Below, in pieces: positions 46,471 to 58,320 of a stretch of DNA of 64,000 bases. Under the pieces are notes generated by a model. That model saw nothing but the letters and a program-made list of their open reading frames with translations. It did no database searches and was not told the origin of the DNA. Source of the DNA: Myrica gale (lineage: Eukaryota; Streptophyta; Magnoliopsida; Fagales; Myricaceae). Both the position numbers and the translations under genes were made by a program. Location: positions 2,614,001 to 2,678,000 of the forward strand of contig OZ005604.1 in NCBI GenBank assembly GCA_963930655.1, in the 5' to 3' direction. The first letter of the stretch is position 1; every line of letters starts with the position of its first letter.

Positions 46471-46678
46471 AGGGCATGTTTGTTTTGGTAAAATTTTAAG
46501 TATGATGTGAATATTTAGGTGATGTTAAAATTGTGTTGTGTACGTAGGTTGAGTTGTATTTGATGTTTGTAAAAAAGTAATATTGAGTTTTATTGGTATT
46601 TGTATGAAGTAATGTTGAGATTGTAATTTTAAAAGATTGAATTCAAATTCTTAAAATTTTACCAAAACTAACGTGACC
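46471..46678. mobile_element. Tourist-like MITE with a verifiable empty site
   Basis: A 208-bp insertion in the leader of desaturase fragment D, flanked by TTA (46468-46470 and 46679-46681). Termini are AGGGCATGTTTGTTTTGGTA and, reversed, GGTCACGTTAGTTTTGGTA, both running on into AAATTTTAAG. Copies A and B have the uninterrupted CTTAGCTTTCTCTTTT at the same point. It therefore inserted after the copies separated. Confidence 0.88.
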
Positions 46679-46681
46679 TTA

Positions 46682-47511
46682 ACTTTCTCTTTTGAGCTGC
46701 CCGTACAGGGGTGAGGAGAGAAATGCTTTATTTATAACAAAATATCCCCCCTCAAACCCACAGACACTCCGCCCTCTCCCAATTGTAAAAGACTCATACC
46801 ATTTAATTTTGTTGTTCTTTTTCTTTCGTTCTTGTTTAAGTTGAGCGTGCACACAAAACCTGCAATCACATCTCTGTTCTTCTTACTTAGCTTCTTCTAT
46901 CTTCTATTCGAATTTCCTTGTCTTCTTTTCCATTTTTTCTAGGCCGGTGTCTTCTTTTTCAAGTGAAATCGATAGTGCAGGGGATCCAATTAGACAGAAA
47001 GAAATATTTTTTGAAGTACTGATCACCATTTTGGTCAACTTAATCCTTCCCAAGTTTGTCTTTCACCATATACCACTTTGTACAGCGCAGTATATCTGCT
47101 CCAATTAGCATTGCATGCTTTCCTCTAATGGTGCATATATATATGACTTGTCCACGCTCTTAATTATTATTTTTTCCGCAGCATATCATGAAAGTGATAG
47201 CCAGTACTTTTTCTGTTTTTGTTTGTTTATTTTAATTTTTTAAATTTATATATACATACTTTGAGAATGAGAGGATGGGAGTATCATTGGAAAAAATAAA
47301 TGCCCATGATCAACCAAAAGAGAGTTCGGGATACAAAACTATATTATGAGTTTTTCTGCAAAAAAAAATTGTGAAAAATAGACAACATTTTATAGATTTA
47401 TTTTATCGGGTTAACTAGCTAAGGCGTCACTCCCCAGAAATACAGCCGAATTCCCTCTCGATTGAATTCTTCTTTAATTTCCTGTCACAAAGAGTTCAGT
47501 ACTATAAATTC

Positions 47512-47569
<58 letters not shown>

Positions 47570-47830
47570 AACAATCATAGTACATCTGTCCCTCTTAGGT
47601 TGAATAATTAATTATAATAATTTTCATATATTAATTTAAACAGTAGAAGCATTACTATTGTTTCCTCCGCCAATGGTATAATATCATTATTTTCTTTCCA
47701 CGTTACATGCAGCAATTGTATTACCCTGATCATGTGGTTCCATCAACTGGTGTATATATATTTGTCTGTCTTGTTCTCTGACTACCATTGTTACTTATAC
47801 TGCTGTATTCAAATAAATTTTCTTCTTGCC
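46682..47830 (-). repeat. desaturase-locus unit D: upstream region
   Basis: Matches the upstream regions of A-C: TATA box 46729-46736, GTTGAGCGTGCACACAAAAC near 46838, TTGTACAGCGCAG near 47082, and after an unrelated AT-rich block the TTGTTTCCTCCGCCAATGGT segment near 47658. The block 47180-47640 contains a (TA)n microsatellite and is not in the other copies. Confidence 0.75.
47514..47566. repeat. (TA)n microsatellite
   Basis: An uninterrupted TA dinucleotide tract of about 53 bp. A second, shorter TA tract is at about 48122-48143. Confidence 0.95.
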
Positions 47831-50457
47831 AGCGACCTGATAGTTCGATTGGCACTCCTCTCCTCCTCATATGAAGGGATCGAACCCGAGATGGACCCTG
47901 TTAGATGCAGGCTTGGTCGTCATCCATATCTGTATTCGATCCATAAAAATTCTAATTCATGAAAATATTAAAATTAATTAATAATTAGAATAAAAACGTA
48001 CTTTTCGATAAAATAATAAAGTCAACTAGCAGGTAGCTCCTTCGTGTAGTACTTCCATTAAGGAATATTAAACATACATCGGAGAAAGAAAATAGATAAC
48101 GTTTTAGTCTGGCTAGAAACAATATATATATATATATATATATAACATATGCTGGTCTTTCCTTATCAGTTATCGTACGGACGTTAACTGGCTGCAGGGT
48201 GCATGCAAGTGCAAGGGAGGAAACTAGGACCAGTTATGTGTTTGCCTCTTCAAGTTTTGACGTCCACCCACGAAGCAGAAACGAAATACTGTGGGCGAAT
48301 CAGGGCAGGGCACGTCGTCACGTAAGAGCCAATTGCTAGTTGCATGATTTGTCTCATATATAACCGGATGTTCGAAGTTCTTTTTTTGCTAAAGCTTTCA
48401 ATAATATGGATAAAGCCGGTCAAATCTTAGACCTTGCATCTGAAATACGAATGACCGTTCAATTATATGGATCCTCAGATCTTTCTTCAGCTGTTCAAGA
48501 GAGAGAGAGAAAAAATATGTTTCAGACGATAACGGGTAGAGCAACAGATATTCAGGGTTAAATTATAGCTTATAACATTCATATCATTAGAAATTTTATA
48601 TGACTAAATATGAGTAGGATTAAATAATATTTATATTATTCGACACTTTATATATACAGACATATATAAATAATATTAAATTTTATAAATTTTACTTTTT
48701 GTGTATATTTCTTTTTAAATTTCACCTAATCTAAACTTGCGAGTAAGGAAATTGTATCCCAATCAACCGTTCCTTCCGGAAGGAGGTGCCAATTGAGCCA
48801 AAGGATTCACTGGTGCAAGTAACTAGTAAAGTAGTAAAGGATGAAATATGCTCCGACAAGGAAAAAGAAGAGGAGCAGGAAAACATAAAGGAAAAAGAAA
48901 AGGAAGACAGAGAGAAATAGGAGTGAATTCCACGTTTGCCCCATTTCATTATCATATGAATTAGGGCAGTCGCGTGCTAGCCCGGGGAGCAAGCGACTGC
49001 CCACTTCTGGGACTGTGGGCAGCAACCAACGAGAGAGTCGAGAGGGTGCAACTATCCTTCTACTTTTGTATTAAATTTTTTTTAAAAAAATATTTATTAT
49101 TTAACTTAATAAATGTGGTCCGGTCTGATTCTTGAAAAGCCTGGATCGGACCGGACCGAATTTATGCTATTAAGACCACAAAACTGGTCCGGTCCGGTTT
49201 GATTTTGTAGTTCGGTCCAGTTTGCGGTCCGATTTTGTTCAGCTTTAAAAGTCAGGCCTGAAAAAAATTAAAATCTTCATTTATGGGTGATGCTGAAGGC
49301 CCGTGGTCCGTCCCCTCATGTCCTTCGCGAGCTTGATAGTATAGGATATTAAATAGCTCTCATATATACGAGATTTAGCTATGCACATAGACAAGTCAGG
49401 AATTAACTATTAAGGTCCAATTACATAAAAAAAAAATTGAGGGATCAGAATAAATAAAAATTAAAAATATATTAAGAAAGGATAAAAAAAATATGTTGTT
49501 TTTTAGGAGCTTTTGGAAGGTTAGGAGCTATGGTGTATTATGATGAGACACTTATGTAGTAAATTTTAGGCAACCGATTTTGCAATGTATGACGAGGACA
49601 GTGTCTATATTGGTAGGCCCTTTATCGACCAAGTTGTTTGAACTCCTCAATATATGCACAAGGAAAGCCACGAATTACTCTTCGTACCTAATCGCTAAAA
49701 CCTTTTAGAATGCTTCGGTTACCAAATTTTATATTTTGTCGCAAAATATTATCATTTCACTTAATTAAAATATCAATTTTTGTCTAAATTAATGAATGAG
49801 TGTGTAAAGTGTAAATGATTCGTAGTTAAGATATGAAATTGATAGTTCAAAATGCAAAGCATCATAAACCCAACCTTCAATAAGCGAAAAGTGTATTTAA
49901 CCTTAAGATTAATATAGAATATGTCTAACTTAGAATAAGATGAAATTACTTACAATAATATCAAACTAATAGCTCTAAGTATGTAATATATAGGATCTGA
50001 GTTTACACAAATTGCTAGTCATGTATATACCATAGGACTACCTCTGACAAAAGATTTAATCTAAAAAAATTATCTTGCAAGTTTTGAAAGATTTTGAGAG
50101 ATAAAACAAGAATAAGTTCTTTTTTCTTTTTGCTAATCTAAGACAAGAATAAGTTCAAGAAGGAAATAAGAGAGAAAGAGAGTCATATTATAATGAGGGA
50201 TTAATGATTGTAATGAATAAAATTGGTAGGCTAGGGAAAAAGAAAACAGAACGAAGTCATAATATTCCATCAGTCACAGATATTGTTCTTATTCAAATTT
50301 TTTGTGCTAATTAAAAGATGATAAAAACCTTAGCATCGAGGAGAGACTGAAAATGCCAAGGCCCCCCTCGTATAAGTTCTTGTTAATTTGCTGAGTAATT
50401 AATTGCGTGTTCAATATTATTACCTTGAGTAGAGCTAATTAATTTGTTTTAATGTAT
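47831..50457. other. intergenic, repeats only
   Basis: No gene recognised. Purine-rich GGAAAAAGAAGAGG-type sequence lies at 48855-48920. The stretch 49110-49250 is rich in GGTCCGGTCCGG/CGGACCGGACCG words, typical of subterminal repeats of plant DNA transposons. The remainder is AT-rich. Confidence 0.45.
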
Positions 50458-50467
50458 TAATTAGTAG

Positions 50468-51640
50468 GTATCTGGAGATGGAGAGGCTGTTCAAGATCTA
50501 CGTATACGAAGAGGGACAACCTCCTATATTCCATGACGGTCCATGCACGAGCATTTACTCCACAGAGGGAAGGTTCATCCATGAAATGGAGAAGGGAAAA
50601 CTCTATCGCACCAGAAACCCTGAGGAGGCTCTCGCTTACTTCCTTCCACTTAGTGTCGTCAGGATGGTTCACTACCTCCACGTGCCCGGAGCACATCACA
50701 TCGATGGCATTGGACTTGCTGTGGCTGACTACGTAGATATCATTGCAAACAGACACCCCTTTTGGAATCGAAGCCAAGGCTCTGATCATTTCATGCTCTC
50801 TTGCCATGATTGGGTAAACAGATCATAACACTTCGATCAGAAAACCAGAAGTATATAAAGAAAACTAGATTTTTTTCATTCTTTTGGACTGAAAGTCACT
50901 TGCTTAATTGGAATAACCAAAGCTGCACATGCACTGATCTTTCCATATTTTGGTATGCATACAGGGGCCGAGAGCATCTTCCTTTGTTCCACATTTATTC
51001 CACAAGCCATAAGAGTTCTTTGCAATGCTAATACTTCACGGGTTCAATCCTTCAAGAATGCACCGTTTCCAGAAATCCATCTTCCGACCGGCAACATCAA
51101 AGGTCTTATAGGTGGTCTCCCCCCGTCTCGCCGGTCAGTTCTTGCATTCTTTGCAGGACGTTTGCATGGCCACATTAGGTACCTACTTCTAGAGCAATGG
51201 AAAGACAGAGACCAAGACGTGCAGGTTTATGACGAACTTCTCCCTAAAGTGTCTTATGATTCCAAGTTGAGGCAGAGTAGGTTCTGCTTATGCCCAAGTG
51301 GGTATGAAGTAGCGAGTCCAAGAGTCGTGGAGGCTATATATACCGAGTGTGTGCCAGTGTTGATTTCTGATGGCTATGTACCACCTTTCAGCGATGTTCT
51401 AAACTGGAAGTCGTTTTTTGGCAAGTGGAAGTGAAGGACATACCAAATATCAAAACCATATTGATGGGCATTTCTCAAAGAAGGTACTTGAGACTGTACA
51501 GCAGAGTAAAACAAGTAGAGAGACATTTTTTGTTGAATGGACCTCCTAAGAGATTCGACGTTTTCCACATGATTGTTCACTCTGTTTGGCTTAGGAGATT
51601 GAACGTTCAACTTCTAGATGTAGAAAATTCTGATGTGTAA
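50468..51640 (+). pseudogene. GT47 (exostosin-like) glycosyltransferase, frameshifted
   Basis: Two exon-like blocks, 50468-50813 and 50965 to about 51615, joined by a canonical GT-AG intron (DHFMLSCHDW then GPRASSF). Block 1 has FKIYVYEEGQPPIFHDGPC and YFLPLSVVRMVHYLHVPG. Block 2 has VLCNANTS, PFPEIHLPTG, AFFAGRLHGHIR, SRFCLCPSGYEVASPRVVEA and, at the natural C-terminus, FDVFHMIVHSVWLRRLNV. Family: plant exostosin-like type II Golgi glycosyltransferases (At5g03795-like). A base is missing at about 51010 (HK to IRVL) and the frame changes again at about 51420 (NWKSF to VEVKDIP). The N-terminal exon with the membrane anchor was not found. No functional enzyme is expected. Confidence 0.8.
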
Positions 51641-52494
51641 GATTGAATTTCTAAATAAGAGATTAACCAAAGATATAGGAAATTCTCTACAAGAAATAAG
51701 GGATTATTTTGATTCTTTTTTTCTGATTAAACAATACGTGCACAAATCTGAAGCTACTGATTTCATCGATGGGTTAGATGAACTTTTGAGTTTAGCTCCC
51801 AAAAAGATGTTTCTGCATGATGATGGACTGTTATAATGCTTACAGAGTCATTCATGGTGATATCATGCAAATTGAAGCTTTTATGTTTGAGATTTCTATC
51901 CCCAATGACACAGTAAGATTCATTCAGTCTTACCCTCATAGCAAAGTACCAGATAACTGTGTGAGTAGGAGAAGTTTGATTGGCCTCAGGGCACACCATT
52001 CCTTTCTAGGGCCACTAAACGACCACAGACACTCTAAATTCTGGAAGCAGTTGCAGCTCCACAGATTTTGATATGTACAGCCGTCCAAAGCTGCCCTTAG
52101 GCATGACCAGCAATAAGAACAACTTTCATCTTGCGAGTATTGGCCTATACACTCTGGTGAGTATCTTCTACCCGCCCTAGCACTGTCATCGGTATTGCCA
52201 TCATAAAAGTTGACTTGATAATTTCAGCAAGAAAAGGATGACAAAATTCAGACATCAACTTGGGATAGCAGCAATACAAACCTTCTTTTCTCACATATCT
52301 GGCGTCCATAGTGAAACAAATAGTAGATTACAAGCAAAGCGCCTTTCAAGTTGGAACATGGTCGAGTTTCAGTATCCACTATTTCTGAGATTCTAGAGTC
52401 ATTTATTAGATATTATACGTACAAATTGGTAAATGCTAATGACACAACGTTGACCAATTGGATTTTCTTATAAATTCGAGAAGGATGATGATGC
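51641..52494. other. unrecognised, partly open sequence
   Basis: Short plus-strand open stretches (51633-51836 and 51817-52071) have protein-like composition, for example DYFDSFFLIKQYVHKSEATD and VSRRSLIGLRAHHSFLG. I recognise no family and no splice scheme. It may be a decayed gene or the remains of a transposon. Confidence 0.35.
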
Positions 52495-55400
52495 TTAACT
52501 GATGTGGAATTCTCCACTTGCATGAACTTCTTTGACCCTCTTGTCATACTCGTCTTCTTCATCCTCTTCTTCCTCGACCTCTGCATCTAGGTCCTCATTG
52601 TCTTCCTCCTCTTCTTCTGCTCCCCAGCCAAAGCCCCTGATAGGCTTAGACGATGGAGGTGGGTTTCTTGCCTCTGCTACGATTTTCATGATCTCATCCA
52701 CACTTTGAAGCGAAAATCCTGGATTGTCTCTCTGGTAATAGATAGCTTGATTAGACTCTGTAAGCTCCCTTGGCAAGTTCTTTAAGAACCACGGATGGTT
52801 CTTGATCTCTTTGATCGCAATTCTCTGAAAGCCAACAATGCATTCGAAATTATTTATAAAGTAACACAGCACTATAAATCCTAGGACTCCACATTAAATG
52901 CATGATAGATACATTATCCTTGAAGGCACCCTTCAACTTGTTAATCAACATAAGAATTCAGTACACAGAGAGTAAGTACAAAACTATTCCCTCGTTGTAA
53001 GCATAATCCACTAAAAGCCACAAAGATCAAGAAACTACTGTTATAATTTAAGATCAAACCTAAATGCTAAAGTATCAAAAATCAAGGATCATACATAAAC
53101 CACTCCTTCAACTCCAGAAGAGCATTACTTATGATTATCCACAATCTATCAAATTCCAATGGAGTCAATATCGCCCTTCCAGGCCCTAGATTGTTATTCC
53201 ATCTGGAATATCTAACTAAATAAAAGACCAACGAGATAGCTCCCCCTTCTGTCACCTACTTTTGGTTAGAACTGAATGAACTTAGGCTTTCTGCATTTAA
53301 GGTCTTCTGTTTGCATATAACCTCATCTCTCTCCCACTCATAAAGAAATTTGGAAAAGAAAGAAAACATTTGATAATTGTGGAAGAGAGTAAAGTAAGAC
53401 TGATGCCTATCTTTACTAATAGGGTAAAGTATCTGATTTGATGTTAAAAAGGAAGACAAACAGAATGATACCAATTATAAAAGAAACACTGGGCTTAATC
53501 TCCTAAGAGCGACAGAAACAATTGATCTTTTCTTCTACAATAATGACAGGTCTCAATTGATTCAACTAATGAATATTGCATTATTATTATAGGTTGTCTT
53601 TGAATGATGGGCACTCTGTTGGGAGCAGTATGGTCAGCTGAGATATGGGACTTATATTGGAGGGGGATCTGAATGAGACTATGGAATCTTATTTGTTGGA
53701 CTGTATCCCTGATTTACTTGCACCAAAACCTCTAGAACAGTACAAGGACAAGTGTAGAGGTTAGACACCATTAAAGAATAAAGATAGAAGAGCTTCGCAA
53801 TAGAGTACCGAACAAGAACCTTTCCAGCAACTGAAACAATTTATAAGATCAACTATCATCCCGACCCTAAGAGTTTTTCCTAGAAAATTGAGTGAAAGGA
53901 TATTCATCACCAGTAAAGGGCATCATGTCCAGGGCGAATGAAACTATTATGATTTAGTAACCGAGCCGACCCTAGGATTCTAGAGAGAGAGGCTCTACCT
54001 TCTCTCTAGAATTTTTACCTTTGTGACCGTCTGACTCTCTCATCTTGCTTCCTTCTCCGACGGGGACGACATCTCCTCCTATACTCTTGTCCTATGTGCC
54101 CGGATCTCTCAATAAGTCCCCATTTCAGGCCACTTTTAGGGGTTTTTTCCGGCGAATTTAGTAGCTAGATCTACGCTATTCTGGAGGTTTTTGAAGACCA
54201 CAACTGGCGGGGACGACATCTACATCGACTGGAGAGGATTTCTACACTGGCCAACCGGCGAAGGGACGGTGCATGTGCTCTCACGCGCGGCCACGCGCGC
54301 GCGTGTGGATCTCACGCGCCCGCCCCCTTTTCTTCATTTTTCAACGGCATGCGGACCTCTCCTGTATACACGCGCCAGGTGGCATGCATCTGGACGTTCG
54401 GGCGCTTCATGGGGTCATCTCACGCTCCTCCACTTCCATGGTCGGTTTGTCACCTCCAACTGCTGCTCGTGCCACCATATTTAGTCATTGTCTTTCATTT
54501 TTTGCTAATCATATTAGTTTGCTGCCTGATAAGGTTTTTCTGCCCCTTGTGGGTCTTTGTATAACCTTTTGGTCACCCTGCTTGTTGGCCCGCCGACTCT
54601 TCGGAGTGTCTGGTTCGCCCTTTAGAGTGTGTTCTTGAGGTTTTTCAACCTCCTTGATTTTATTAATGAAATATGTTGCTATTATGATTAAAAAAAGGGC
54701 ATCATGTCCACCGAGTGCAACGGTTCAAGATTTGCGACCTCAATTAACATGCAATTCCTTTAACTACCACACTTGCTTTTAATAGTAATAATGCCTTTTG
54801 TTAACATGGTAAATATGTCCAGGAAGGGGGAAAATGAAAATTCAGAGGTTCACCAAAAAGTAAGTTCCGATTATATGAGAAGGGCTAAAAGACATTTTCC
54901 TAAATATTTCACCACACCCCTAAGCTACACACATTGACCGAAATTGCAATGGTCTGCATAGAGTTTTGTAATTACAGAATGATGCGTACCCTGGAGGGAC
55001 TTGCAACAAATAGGCGAGAGAGTAGGTGCCTGCAATCGTGAGATATGTGGACATAGTCGGGAATTTTGTATTGAACAGCCATTATTTTCTGCAGAAGAAT
55101 GGTAGAAAGGGAGAGGAATTGAATACCAGATAATGAACGGTCAAAAGTTCCAAAAATCACGTAGATAAATCGAGACAATTAATTACTTGAATTGATTTTC
55201 TGAAATTCCTCGGGTCATCTTGGTCTTCAAAAGGGTATCCTCCCACCAACATGACATAAAGAGTTACTCCACATGACCATACATCTGCCAACTAAATGAA
55301 AAGCAAGAGAAGATTACTCAGACATCCGACACAAGATATAATGTGCTCTGAAATGGACAAATTCAAATTACTCTCCTTTATAGCTGCATAATAGCCAAAA

Positions 55401-58320
55401 ATTAGCAAGATTACGATATGATGGCTCGGTTTTCCATTTCATGCCATGCTTCATGTAAAAATGGTTCATTAACTTAAAAGCCGCTTATTGTTGGATAGAA
55501 TGACCAGGAACACGAAACTGTTTCACTATAGGTACATTCCCCATGTGAAAAGCGCTCGGATTTTATGAGCCCAAATGACTATATGGAGTGGCCCTAAAAG
55601 ATTAGTAGTGGAAGACACCCTAACCATATTTCTGGAAATTAAGAGCCCTCCCCTCTCTCTTCCACCCCAAAAGGAGGGAAAAAGAGACCCAAATAAAGCA
55701 TCAAGAAAAAAAACAGAGAGAAAAGAAGTCACCAAAATGTGCAGTATTGACAAAACTGAATTTTCACATGGTGGAAGCTGATGCCGCAAAACTCCACTAT
55801 TCAACAACCAATCTGATGATAGTGCGGTGCGGTTAACAAGTGCTCTAGTGGCCATTACTTTATACAGTTCAAAGACGAAACATGGCTTTAAAATTGGCCA
55901 GAACTGAAGTTTCAAACCATATGCCGACATGGAGTGTCTATAAAGGAGGTATATTATATGCTCATTAAAAAGAGGAATCTTATCGAAGTAACAAAGGACG
56001 TACATTCAAGCCTATCCCCTCACAATACAAACAAGGTATAAACTGTATTAAATTTATTAGCAAGGTTACAAAATGTCTTCTTATCACAATAAGAGAGGTG
56101 GCCAAATAGTAGAGAATGATGAGGCCCTCAACTAGTGCCGACATAGATGCTATCATGCTTTCTTTCCAACACCCACACCCAACAGGCCAACATGGATGAA
56201 AATTATGATTTCCAACTTTTCTATAATGTTTAGAAGATTCATAATCCTATGCTCCTTGCCTGCGATATGATTGTCTACATCTTCATTTTTGGCTGCCCAC
56301 TATTATTGTCCATCGCCAAAAGTTAAATCCTAAATTTTTGTACTCTTACCCTAAGGTTATGTTTGTGTTGTAAAATTTTTGGTATAGAGTTTAGTGTTGG
56401 TATTGGGTTTAGTGAAAAAGTGAAGAGAGAGATAATTTTTTTATATTTTTTGTAATTTTTTATATTTTTTTATGGGAAATAGAGAGATTATATTGTAGTA
56501 TTTTATTGGAAGTTGGTGAAATATTTTATGAAATTTTTATCACAAACGCACCCTAAGTCCATCTATCAGCAAAAATATACTACTCATTAAGCATATGAAT
56601 CTGACCCAATAATAAGAATAGAAAGAAATAATCAGAATTACATCCCTGAAACGATTATGTTACTCTCTCAACACCCCTGTTTTGTCACGGGGGACCATAA
56701 ATTTAGAGACGAAGGGAGCACTAATCTTAGGGGCGAAATGCAAATATTTTGCAAGGAAACGGGTAATACTTCAAAGCCAGCCTTTTTATTACGCCTGATC
56801 CCAAAACAACACGCTGTAGAAAATATCAAAACTGTGCACTAAACAGTTGAGAAACAAATTTACCTTGCCATCATACTCCCGTCGGGAAAGAACCTCTGGT
56901 GCAATATATGCTGGAGTTCCGACTGTAGATTTTGGTCTTGAATGCAGAAGGGATGACTACTCCATAAATTAAAAATTACACCCCAAATAAATCAACGAAA
57001 TACCAGAGACAATATTACCAAAAATAATCAAATAAATGAAACCAATATACACACCTTAGAATAACCAAAATCACAAATTTTGAGCCGCGGTGCAGGGCTT
57101 CCATCTAAAAGGGTGTTTTCTAGCTTCAAATCTCTATGGCATATTTGCTGCAGAACAAGAGTAAAAGCTAAATAATTATAATTATTAATCACATTTTTTG
57201 GGTTACAATGTAGAAACTCCAATAAACAATAAAAATCCCAGACATCCTCTGCCCAAACCAAGGTAAAAGGACATTACCATGGAATGACAATAATTGACAC
57301 CGGATATCAGCTGCTGAAAGAAATATCTGGCCTGAACAATTAAAGAGAAACAAAAGCGTATTAACTACTGAAATAACTCCAAATAAACAAGAGGAAGTGA
57401 GTGAAAGGGAAAGGTCTTTCGTTAGATGCAAAAGAGAAAAATTAACTGTTACCTCGTCTTCACTAAATCTACCGGCATTGCAGATGCGATCGAAGAGCTC
57501 TCCACCGGCGGCATATTCCATAACTATCGCCAGATGCGTGGGTGTCAAAACCACCTGCAAATTTATATTCCAAACGATGGAATAAGAGTTCAACAACAGA
57601 CCCTTTTAACCATAATTTTGGGAAGGGGAGAGAGAGTCAGAGACAACGAGCTGCGAGAGAGGACAAGAAAAAACTAGCCTCCTTGAAACGGATTATATTG
57701 GGGTGCCGGAGCGATCTGTGATTGATGATCTCCCTGGCCACACTCTCATCAATCTGCAATATGACGTGACAATTTAGAATCAGTGATGTGGACAGAATAG
57801 CGTCTTAATTCTGTTTGGTTTCAGGGAAAACGGAGGACGATACAAAAGAAAACAAGGAAGATGCGTTAATTCGAATTCAAGCACCTCATATTACGATTGG
57901 GCTCACATTCCTTTAGTATGTTTTTTTTCTGGGGTTCTCCAGATCACGAAAAATATCAGAAGCCAAAACTGAAATTTTCTTTTGCTTTTTGTACTCTTGA
58001 ACCCAAACAAGCCTAACAGATATTTCTCACATTTGTAATCCAAAACACACCTCCATTCAGCTCAGTGTAACGCCCCTCTTAATCTCCCACTCTCTCTTTG
58101 GAACCAACAACATTCAAACGCAAAGCAAACTAATGAGTAATGAAAGTCCTAATTTTTTTACCCAGTTTTCTCAGCAACCAAACAGAAAACCATGACAAAC
58201 CTTGTGGCCACGCTCGATGTATTTCATGGCAACGAGCTCCTTTGTCTCCTTGTGCCTCAAGAGCCTTGCCACCCCAAAATTCCCAGCTCCCAAATCCTTC
58301 ACCATCTCGTACTTGTCCAT
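52495..58320 (-). CDS. SRK2: SnRK2-type serine/threonine protein kinase (group 1, SRK2)
   Basis: Nine exons (minus): 58201-58320, 57679-57753, 57453-57554, 57278-57331, 57055-57147, 56864-56956, 55187-55291, 54990-55088 and 52495-52824; 1071 nt, 356 residues. The kinase domain is about 4-260: glycine loop GAGNFG (11-16), Lys33 in [15 protein letters not shown] (catalytic Asp123), DFGYSK (Asp143), an [17 protein letters not shown] activation loop and APE. Next come the SnRK2 box ([19 protein letters not shown]) and a Glu/Asp-rich tail. Family knowledge: osmotic-stress kinases; the acidic Glu-rich tail and lack of an ABA box fit subclass 1, not activated by ABA. Exon sizes equal the classic SnRK2 pattern. 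Intron 2 starts with GC instead of GT. Introns 6 and 8 hold a MITE and a retroposon. No break seen. Confidence 0.92.
53932..54693 (+). mobile_element. non-autonomous poly(A) retroposon, family R, copy E2
   Basis: Flanked by the 17-bp duplication AAAGGGCATCATGTCCA (53915-53931 and 54694-54710). It contains the family signature CTAGAGAGAGAGGCTCT / CCTTCTCTCTAGAA near its start, a GC-rich middle with GTGTGGATCTCACGCGCC, and ends TTTTATTAATGAAATATGTT with a short A-run. No reverse transcriptase. It is inserted in intron 8 of the SnRK2 gene, antisense to the kinase. Confidence 0.85.
56355..56553 (+). mobile_element. Tourist-like MITE, family T1, copy 3
   Basis: 199 bp between TAA duplications (56352-56354 and 56554-56556). 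It begins GGTTATGTTTGTGTTGTAAA and ends ATCACAAACGCACCC. It lies in intron 6 of the SnRK2 gene and is the most complete copy of the family here. Confidence 0.85.

Noticed and set aside
55526..56005. 159-codon minus-strand open frame inside the SnRK2 gene
   Set aside because: It lies within intron 6, has no known domain, and the flanking exons splice perfectly without it.
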